Under the pieces are notes generated by a model. The model was not told the DNA's origin, did not search any database, and saw only the letters and a list, made by a program, of their open reading frames with translations. From Chloroflexota bacterium (GTDB lineage Bacteria; Chloroflexota; Limnocylindria; Limnocylindrales; CSP1-4), in contig JAGDMV010000160.1 in NCBI GenBank assembly GCA_017860675.1, forward strand, positions 1-5,827: a DNA stretch of 5,827 nucleotides. Direction: 5' to 3'. The translations under genes and the position numbers were made by a program. Below are positions 1-4,526 of this stretch, piece by piece; the stretch's first letter is position 1, and every line of letters starts with the position of its first letter.

Positions 1-579
1 CAGGTCGAGGCGATGACGATGGGCCAGCGGATCGCCGTCATGAGCCAGGCCAAGCTCCAGCAGGTGGGCCCGCCCCAGGATCTCTACGACCATCCGGCCA
101 ACCGCTTCGTGGCCGGCTTCATCGGCAGCCCGGCGATGAACTTCCTGACGGTCGAGCTGGCCGGCTCCGGAGACGGGGCGACGCTGAAGACGGAAGGCCT
201 GGAGATCCCGGTCCCGGCCCAGTACCGCGCGGCCATCGGCGGGTCGGAGAGCCGGACCTTCATCCTCGGGTTCCGGCCCGAGCACCTCGACGTCGTCCCG
301 CCATCGGGCCCGGCAGCGACCGCACAGTCCCAGGCCGACGTCGTCGAGTACCTCGGCAACGAGGAGCTGCTCCACATCGCAGTGGCCGGCACGGATATCG
401 TCGCGGTGGTCTCAGCCGAGCGCCGTGTCCGGCCGGGCGACGTAGTCACGCTCTATATCCCGCTCGACAAGGTCCACCTGTTCGACATCGACAGCGAGGC
501 CGCCATGGCCCGCTCGTGGCAGACGGCGCCGTCCGCGCCGGCCGCCCCCCCGCCGGCAGCGACCGAACCAGTGGCCTGA
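1..579 (+). CDS. Sugar ABC transporter ATP-binding protein (MalK/UgpC/MsmK type), C-terminal part
   Basis: This is the 3' part of a CUT1-family ABC ATPase, the cytoplasmic subunit that powers uptake of sugars or glycerol-phosphate-like substrates. The frame is open from the first base, and 192 residues are visible. It begins with QVEAMTMGQRIAVM, the stretch just after the H-loop His of the usual HDQVEAMT motif, so Walker A, the signature motif, Walker B and the H-loop His lie upstream of the window. Next comes the family segment LQQVGPPQDLYDHPANRFVA then GFIGSPAMNFL. The C-terminal TOBE/OB regulatory domain follows (about residues 50-160, including FRPEHLDVV and VEYLGNEELLH). The protein ends in an Ala/Pro-rich tail of about 20 residues, encoded partly by a C7 run at 545-551. 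The usual partners (binding protein and two permeases) are not in the window and may lie upstream. A ribokinase and an SDR downstream support a sugar-catabolic role; the substrate is unknown. Confidence 0.93.
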   Translation, partial: QVEAMTMGQRIAVMSQAKLQQVGPPQDLYDHPANRFVAGFIGSPAMNFLTVELAGSGDGATLKTEGLEIPVPAQYRAAIGGSESRTFILGFRPEHLDVVPPSGPAATAQSQADVVEYLGNEELLHIAVAGTDIVAVVSAERRVRPGDVVTLYIPLDKVHLFDIDSEAAMARSWQTAPSAPAAPPPAATEPVA

Positions 580-580
580 C

Positions 581-586
581 GGGAGG
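581..586 (+). promoter_or_regulatory. Shine-Dalgarno GGGAGG ahead of an ACG codon
   Basis: GGGAGG lies directly after the ABC ATPase stop codon and 5 nt before ACG at 592-594. This is ideal spacing for initiation. No ATG, GTG or TTG lies at that distance, and the frame starting at ACG runs open through the membrane protein. The site therefore points to 592 as the true start of that gene, either as a non-AUG start or because an original ATG has become ACG. The spacing is seen directly; use of the site is inferred. Confidence 0.5.
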
Positions 587-591
587 CACCA

Positions 592-1386
592 ACGACCGGG
601 CGCGGCACGACGTCGCCAGTCGAGGCCCCGCCCGAACCTGACCCCGGGAGGGCGCCCGTCGGACCAGGTGGGTTCGGCAGCACCGCCGCGGTCGTCGTCG
701 CCTTCGGGCTGGCCATGGGCTACCTGGAGGCCGCGGTGGTCGTCTACCTCCGCGCGGCGCTGGGCCTCGCCCCCGAGCTCGTGGGCGCCGGTGACGACGT
801 CATGCGCCAGGCGACGGTCGGGACGTTCCTGCCGGCCGAGGTCGCGCGCGAGGCGGCGACCCTGGTCATGATCGCCGCCGTGGGCTGGCTGGCCGGCCGC
901 AGCCGGGTGGAGCGGCTTGCCTGGGCGGCGGTCGTGTTCGGGACCTGGGACATCATCTACTACGCCGGCTTGTGGATCCTCCTCGGCTGGCCCGAGTCGC
1001 CGGCGACGTGGGACGTCCTGTTCCTGATCCCGGCGCCGTGGGTCGGGCCGGTGATCGCCCCGGTCGGTGTCAGCGTCGCGCTCATCGGCTTCGGTCTGGC
1101 AGTGGCCCGGCGGCTGCGCGCCGGCCGGCAGCTCCGCCTCGGACGGGCGCGGCTGCTGGCCGTCGTCGGCGGTGGTGCCCTCGTGGTCGTCAGCTTCCTG
1201 GTGGACGGCGACCGGGTCCTCGCCGGCGAGCTCGGCCCGTGGTCGGGCTGGCCGATCTACGCGGCCGGGATGACGATCGGGATCGTGTCGGCGGCGGGGG
1301 CGTTCAGGGTCGGGTCGGCCCGCCTCCCAGCGGGCCAGGACTCCGGCAGCGCGGCCGGCGGACCGGTGCGCGGCGGCGGGGAGTGA
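592..1386 (+). CDS. Conserved six-helix membrane protein of unknown function (probable ACG start; first ATG at 715)
   Basis: This is a polytopic inner-membrane protein; I know no function for it. Counting from Met at 715, helices lie at about residues 46-60, 68-91, 101-132, 146-163 and 178-197. Another helix straddles the ATG and needs upstream sequence (STAAVVVAFGLA then MGYLEAAVVVYLR). Segments resembling conserved hypothetical proteins I recall from several phyla are GYLEAAVVVYLR, REAATLVM, FGTWDIIYYAGLWILLGWP and WDVLFLIPAPWVGPVIAPV. The frame is open from 580, just after the ATPase stop. With ACG at 592 the product is 264 residues, with a Pro/Gly-rich cytoplasmic lead and an intact helix 1. 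Starting at ATG 715 gives 223 residues and cuts helix 1. About 85% of codons in the 41-codon extension end in G or C, matching a coding pattern. ATG 715 has no Shine-Dalgarno. The ribokinase gene starts 20 nt downstream, so the two are probably cotranscribed. Membrane nature is certain; the start is not. Confidence 0.75.
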   Translation, partial: TTGRGTTSPVEAPPEPDPGRAPVGPGGFGSTAAVVVAFGLAMGYLEAAVVVYLRAALGLAPELVGAGDDVMRQATVGTFLPAEVAREAATLVMIAAVGWLAGRSRVERLAWAAVVFGTWDIIYYAGLWILLGWPESPATWDVLFLIPAPWVGPVIAPVGVSVALIGFGLAVARRLRAGRQLRLGRARLLAVVGGGALVVVSFLVDGDRVLAGELGPWSGWPIYAAGMTIGIVSAAGAFRVGSARLPAGQDSGSAAGGPVRGGGE

Positions 1387-1396
1387 CGGGTGATGC

Positions 1397-1401
1397 GGAG
1401 G
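1397..1401 (+). promoter_or_regulatory. Shine-Dalgarno GGAGG of the ribokinase gene
   Basis: GGAGG sits 5 nt before ATG 1407 and decides this start. The frame is open much further upstream (back to about 972), but that part overlaps the membrane protein gene. The family N-terminus (VVVVGSVNVD) begins right after this ATG. Confidence 0.75.
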
Positions 1402-1406
1402 TTCGC

Positions 1407-2309
1407 ATGAGCGGCAGGGTCGTGGTGGTCGGCTCCGTGAACGTTGACCTGGTCGTGAGCGTGCCCCGGCTGCCGGGCGCTGGCGAGACCGTCACCGACG
1501 GCACATTCGAGGTGCACGACGGCGGGAAGGGCGCGAACCAGGCTGCGGCCGCCGCCCTGCTCGGTTCGTCGACCGCCCTGGTGGCGGCCGTGGGGCCGGA
1601 CGAGCACGGCCGACGGGCTCGGGCCGCGCTGGCCGCGGCCGGGGTGAACGTCGAGCGCGTCGCCACCGGCTCGACCCCCACCGGCGTGGCCGCGATCCTG
1701 GTCGCCGCAGGCGGCGAGAACCTGATCGCGGTGGCACCCGGCGCCAACCACGAGCTCGATGCCGGCTGGGTCGCCGACTCCGTCGCCGCACTGGCCGGGC
1801 CGGGCGACGTCGTCCTGGCCTGCCTCGAGATCACCGAGGTCGCGGTGCAGGCCGCGGCCATGGCGGCGAGCAGCGCGGGCAGCATCTTCGTCCTCAACCC
1901 GGCCCCAGCCCGACCCCTGGCGGCAGCGCTCGTCGGCGCGTGCGCCCTCCTCACCCCGAACCAGCACGAGCTCGCCCTCCTCGGCGGCCCCGGACCGCTG
2001 CTGGCCGCCGGAGCAGGGGCGCTGGTCGAGACGAGGGGCGCGGACGGGTGCGTCGTCCACCGGCCTGATCGCGAGCCGGTCGCGATCGCGGCCTTCCCGG
2101 TCGAGGCGGTCGACACGACCGGGGCCGGCGACGCCTTCAACGGGGCGCTCGCCGTGCGCCTGGCGGAGGGGGCGGACCTGGTCGAGGCGGCGCGCTGGGC
2201 GTCGGCCGCGGCCGCCCTGGCGACCCGCCGCCTGGGCGCCCGGGCCGGCCTGGCGCGGCGGCCCGAGGTGGATGCGCTCGTGCCCAAACTCGGGCCAAAC
2301 GCCCGCTGA
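1407..2309 (+). CDS. rbsK: Ribokinase-family (PfkB) carbohydrate kinase
   Basis: This 300-residue cytoplasmic kinase is predicted to phosphorylate ribose or a similar sugar with ATP, feeding it to the pentose phosphate pathway. Family hallmarks appear in order: GSVNVD (residues 9-14, sugar-binding Asn/Asp), GGKGANQA (39-46), Glu141 at the position of the ribose-contacting Glu, LNPAPA (163-168), TPNQHE (183-188, containing the NxxE motif with Asn185 and Glu188), and DTTGAGDAFNG (236-246) with catalytic base Asp242 and the anion hole. Length is close to E. coli RbsK (309). The C-terminal GAxxSxP-type segment that helps bind potassium in RbsK reads GARAGLA, so Ser is replaced by Gly; monovalent-cation dependence may differ. 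A Shine-Dalgarno at 1397-1401 supports the start. The gene lies 20 nt after the membrane protein, in a sugar-related operon. The ribokinase family is near certain. Ribose as substrate is likely but not proven; another pentose, a nucleoside or a deoxy-sugar is possible. Confidence 0.92.
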   Translation: MSGRVVVVGSVNVDLVVSVPRLPGAGETVTDGTFEVHDGGKGANQAAAAALLGSSTALVAAVGPDEHGRRARAALAAAGVNVERVATGSTPTGVAAILVAAGGENLIAVAPGANHELDAGWVADSVAALAGPGDVVLACLEITEVAVQAAAMAASSAGSIFVLNPAPARPLAAALVGACALLTPNQHELALLGGPGPLLAAGAGALVETRGADGCVVHRPDREPVAIAAFPVEAVDTTGAGDAFNGALAVRLAEGADLVEAARWASAAAALATRRLGARAGLARRPEVDALVPKLGPNAR

Positions 2310-2317
2310 CGGCGGGC
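2301..2317 (+). other. GC-rich hairpin around the ribokinase stop codon
   Basis: GCCCGC (2301-2306) and GCGGGC (2312-2317) form a perfect 6-bp stem. The 5-nt loop TGACG contains the ribokinase stop codon. No T-tract follows, so it does not meet the usual intrinsic terminator pattern. It could protect an mRNA 3' end or weakly attenuate expression of the SDR gene, or it may be chance in such GC-rich DNA. The rest of the 85-nt gap to the SDR shows a 12-bp palindrome at 2333-2344 and the SDR ribosome binding site, but no recognisable promoter. Confidence 0.25.
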
Positions 2318-2381
2318 CACTCGGGCCTCGCGCCGGTCGACCGGAGGCGCACAATCGACCCGACGCCCCGGAGCAGCCTCG

Positions 2382-2387
2382 AGGAGG
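2382..2387 (+). promoter_or_regulatory. Shine-Dalgarno AGGAGG of the SDR gene
   Basis: A consensus AGGAGG lies 7 nt before ATG 2395. It fixes the SDR start even though the frame is open far upstream inside the ribokinase gene. It is the strongest ribosome binding site in the window. Confidence 0.8.
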
Positions 2388-2394
2388 ACGGTCG

Positions 2395-3312
2395 ATGTCG
2401 GTGGACCCTGCGCGCGTGCCTGTCGCGCTCGACCCAGCGTGGCTCGATCGCCTCGCGCCGGGGCGCCTCTTCTCGCTCGAGGGCCGCGTGGCGATCGTCA
2501 CCGGAGCGGCCGGCGGGATCGGGCGCTGGCTCGCCGCCGGCTTCGGCCTGGCCGGGGCGCGAGTCCTGCTGACCGATCGTCACCACGACCCCTCGTCCGC
2601 GATCGCGGCCGAGCTCAGGGACGCCGGGGTCGACGCCCGCCCGCTGTGCGCCGACCTCGAGGACGAATCATCGCCGGGCCGCATCGTCGACGGCGCCCTC
2701 GAGGCCTGGGGTCGGGTCGACATCCTGGTGAACAACGCCAGGATCCACCGCCGGATCCCGATGCTCGAGGTGACCCGCGATCTCCTCGACCACGTCTGGA
2801 AGATCGACTACATCCGCGCCTACGAGCTGTCCCAGATCGCCGCCCGCCACATGGTCGACCAGGGCGGCGGAGCGATCATCCACATCGGCTCGATCAGCAC
2901 CGAGGTCGGCCTAGAGGACGTGTCCCTCATGGGACCGGCCAAGGCCGCCCTGGTCCAGCTCGCCAAGGCCATGACCGTCGAGTTCGCCCACCTCGGCGTG
3001 CGGACGAACGTCCTCGCCCCGGGCTTCCTCGAGACGCCGGCCGACGCCAGCCACTGGAGGCATCCGACGCGGGGGGACTGGATCCTGGACCGGACGCCGA
3101 TGAGCCGGCCGGGCCACCCCGCCGAGATGGTCGGCCCCGCCCTCCTGCTGGCCTCGGACGCGGGTTCGTACATCTCGGGCCAGGCGATCTACGTCGACGG
3201 CGGCTTCGGCGCCGGAAGCCGCTGGGACGTGCCGGCCGGCACCGGGCAGGCCGAGTACCGGGCCTGGATCGAGGCTGGCCGCCGGATCGGCGGCGCGGAC
3301 CGCCGCGGCTGA
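2395..3312 (+). CDS. Short-chain dehydrogenase/reductase with Met in place of the catalytic Tyr
   Basis: This 305-residue classical-type SDR has a Rossmann fold and probably acts in the cytoplasm on a sugar, sugar acid or polyol. After an N-terminal extension of about 25 residues comes LEGRVAIVTGAAGGIG, with the TGxxxGIG dinucleotide motif at 36-43. Asp61 at the end of strand 2 (LLTDR) favours NAD(H) over NADP(H). NNAR (113-116) corresponds to the usual NNAG. Ser166 (HIGSIS) sits 13 residues before the YxxxK position, as expected for the catalytic Ser. Lys183 is present, but residue 179 is Met (LMGPAK, codon ATG at 2929-2931), so the catalytic Tyr is absent. The tetrad Asn position appears to be Asp138. 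LAPGFLETP (208-216) and SGQAIYVDGGF (261-271) are typical of the C-terminal half. Related sugar-locus SDRs I recall read YGPAK here. The product may be a non-catalytic or altered enzyme. The gene lies between the kinase and Nudix genes, probably in the same operon. Confidence 0.9.
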   Translation: MSVDPARVPVALDPAWLDRLAPGRLFSLEGRVAIVTGAAGGIGRWLAAGFGLAGARVLLTDRHHDPSSAIAAELRDAGVDARPLCADLEDESSPGRIVDGALEAWGRVDILVNNARIHRRIPMLEVTRDLLDHVWKIDYIRAYELSQIAARHMVDQGGGAIIHIGSISTEVGLEDVSLMGPAKAALVQLAKAMTVEFAHLGVRTNVLAPGFLETPADASHWRHPTRGDWILDRTPMSRPGHPAEMVGPALLLASDAGSYISGQAIYVDGGFGAGSRWDVPAGTGQAEYRAWIEAGRRIGGADRRG

Positions 3313-3336
3313 CCGCCGGTCGGCAGGGCCCGGCGG
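3313..3336 (+). other. GC-rich hairpin between the SDR and Nudix genes
   Basis: CCGCCGG (3313-3319) and CCGGCGG (3330-3336) form a perfect 7-bp stem with a 10-nt loop, starting immediately after the SDR stop codon. A G-rich run follows (3337-3344), which also has to serve as the weak ribosome binding region of the Nudix gene. There is no T-tract, so a classical terminator is not supported. Partial masking of the Nudix ribosome binding site is possible but speculative. Confidence 0.25.
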
Positions 3337-3346
3337 GGGTTGGGAC

Positions 3347-3985
3347 GTGCCCGGGAACGAGGAGCGACCGGCGGGCGCCCAGCCCGACGAGGATGCGTCG
3401 CGCTCGCACCCGTCGCCCGATGACCCGCTTCGCGAGCGTCTGCTGGAGAGCGAACCCGCGTGGACCGGGCGCCTCCTCGAGGTCCGTGTCGAGACCCGCG
3501 AGCGCGCCGATGGTGCCCGGGTCCGGCGCGAGGTGATCGTCCACCCGGGGGCGGTCGCGATCCTCGCCCTGGACGGCATCGGCCGGCTCGTCCTAGTGCG
3601 CCAGTTCCGCGCGCCTGCCGACCGGTCGCTGCTCGAGATCCCGGCCGGCACGCTCGATCGCGACCCCGTCAGCGGTGCCCTCGAGGAGCCGGGGGTCGCC
3701 GCGCGCCGCGAGCTGGAGGAGGAGACCGGCCTGCGGGCGGCTCGCTGGGAGCGGCTGGGCGGCTTCTGGACCGCGCCCGGCTTCGCCACCGAGTTCATCC
3801 ACCTCTACCTGGCGACCGATCTCCAGCCGGCCGGAAGCGGCCGCGCCGGTCCCGATGAGGACGAACACCTCGAGCTCGTTCGACTGCCCTGGCGCGAGGC
3901 GGTCGCCGCGGTGGAGCGGGGCGAGCTGACGGACGCCAAGACGATCATCGGCCTGCTGTGGCTTGCCCGCCGCCTCGGCGGCTGA
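3347..3985 (+). CDS. Nudix hydrolase, ADP-ribose pyrophosphatase (NudF) type
   Basis: This 212-residue protein is predicted to hydrolyse ADP-ribose or a related nucleoside diphosphate compound to AMP and a sugar phosphate. The N-terminal 30 or so residues are Asp/Pro-rich and probably disordered. The fold then follows the ADP-ribose pyrophosphatase pattern: WTGRLLEVRVET (39-50), VIVHPGAVAILALD (63-76), VRQFRAP (84-90), LLEIPAG (95-101). The core of the Nudix box, REUxEExGU, is RELEEETGL (121-129), containing the metal-binding Glu residues. APGFATE (143-149) matches the SPGxxxE motif of this subfamily. In the usual Nudix box, G-x5-E precedes x7-RE; here Gly101 and Glu113 are 11 residues apart, a six-residue insertion around PVSGAL. 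The start is GTG 3347, with only a G-rich stretch as ribosome binding site; no later in-frame ATG fits. The gene lies 34 nt after the SDR and converges with the TPR gene. Subfamily is likely; the substrate is not proven. Confidence 0.9.
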   Translation: MPGNEERPAGAQPDEDASRSHPSPDDPLRERLLESEPAWTGRLLEVRVETRERADGARVRREVIVHPGAVAILALDGIGRLVLVRQFRAPADRSLLEIPAGTLDRDPVSGALEEPGVAARRELEEETGLRAARWERLGGFWTAPGFATEFIHLYLATDLQPAGSGRAGPDEDEHLELVRLPWREAVAAVERGELTDAKTIIGLLWLARRLGG

Positions 3986-4003
3986 GCCACGCGACGGGGC
4001 GCG

Positions 4004-4526
4004 CTACGGGCCGGGCCACTCCTCGGCCGCGGTGAGGCGGTCCAGCGCCCCTCGGTAGAGGTGGCTCCCGGGCGAGAGGGCGACGGCCAGCCGAAGGTGG
4101 GTGATCGCCTCGCGCCTGCGCCCGCGGCGGGCGAGCGTCCGGCCGAGGGCGTAGTGCCCGTAGTGCGAGGTCGGGTCGACCTCAAGCAGGGTGGTGAAGG
4201 TCTCCTCGGCACGGTCGAGCTGACCGCTCATGAAGTAGGCGCGGCCCAGCGGCTCGAGGATGGAGCCGCGCCGGGGCTCGAGGACGGCCGCCCGCTGGAG
4301 CACGACTGCCGCCTGGGCATGGTGGCGCTTGGCGGCGAGGGCGGTGCCGCGCCGGAGCAGCTCGTAGGCGGTCTCCCCGCCGGGTATGGACGGCTCGAGG
4401 CGTGGCCCCTCGCCGACCGGGCCCGTGTCGGTCGACCCGTCGCCGGGCGGCTGACCCTGGTCGGGCGGCTGACCCTGGTCGGGCGGCCGGCTGACCCTGG
4501 TCGGGCGGCCGGCCCTCCGCGCTCAT
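4004..4526 (-). CDS. Small TPR-repeat protein, frame disrupted by a 22-bp tandem duplication near its start
   Basis: The gene probably starts at ATG 4526, whose ATGA overlaps the aminopeptidase stop codon, and ends at TAG 4006-4004. As sequenced it cannot be read through. The ATG frame encodes MSAEGRPPDQGQ and then leaves frame because a 22-bp unit is tandemly duplicated (4469-4490 and 4491-4512). Removing one unit gives an uninterrupted 166-residue protein. This has a Pro/Gln/Gly-rich linker with PPDQGQ repeats (about 7-43) and three consecutive 34-residue TPR-like repeats, at 44-77 (ETAYELLRRG...AAVLEP), 78-111 (GRAYFMSGQLDRAEETF) and 112-145 (YALGRTLARRGRRREAI...VALSP), plus a short tail. 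The only start in the present TPR frame is GTG 4303. It yields 99 residues (4303-4004) with TPRs 2 and 3 but cuts TPR 1 in half. TPR units act as protein-protein scaffolds; the partner is unknown. No signal peptide or membrane segment is seen. It may be a real mutation, a slippage-prone locus or an assembly error. Confidence 0.72.
4451..4512. repeat. Short tandem repeat: one 18-bp and two 22-bp units
   Basis: The plus-strand unit ctgaccctggtcgggcgg occurs three times without mismatch, at 4451-4468, 4469-4486 and 4491-4508. The second and third copies are each followed by ccgg (4487-4490 and 4509-4512), giving two identical 22-bp units next to an 18-bp unit. Read on the minus strand, the 18-bp unit encodes PPDQGQ and keeps frame, while an extra 22-bp unit shifts it by one. 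The array lies in the linker of the TPR gene, directly after its start codon. It has no spacers and is far too small to be a CRISPR array. Confidence 0.95.

Noticed and set aside
545..551. C7 homopolymer near the ABC ATPase end as a possible frameshift
   Set aside because: The frame continues to a stop placed directly before a Shine-Dalgarno, and the Ala/Pro-rich tail is plausible. Nothing indicates a lost or gained base.
972..1406. Upstream extension of the ribokinase frame to 972
   Set aside because: It overlaps the membrane protein in another frame and reads as Arg/Pro-rich noise. The ribokinase family N-terminus and the Shine-Dalgarno fix the start at 1407.
1759..2394. Upstream extension of the SDR frame into the ribokinase gene
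   Set aside because: The translation is Ser/Arg/Pro-rich shadow sequence. ATG 2395 has a consensus Shine-Dalgarno and is followed by a normal SDR N-terminus.
1257..2501. Long minus-strand open frames (414 and 338 codons) opposite the ribokinase gene
   Set aside because: They are antisense to a well-supported gene. The translations are Arg/Pro/Ala-rich without any motif, as expected for shadow frames in GC-rich DNA.
3986..4003. Search for a bidirectional terminator between the convergent Nudix and TPR genes
   Set aside because: The 18-nt gap has no T-tract and no good stem; only a short 5-bp stem exists inside the Nudix end (3969-3982).
4451..4512. Possible CRISPR-like or protein-binding iteron array
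   Set aside because: The units directly abut without spacers, total only 62 bp, and encode PPDQGQ repeats in the TPR gene linker, so a coding tandem repeat explains them.
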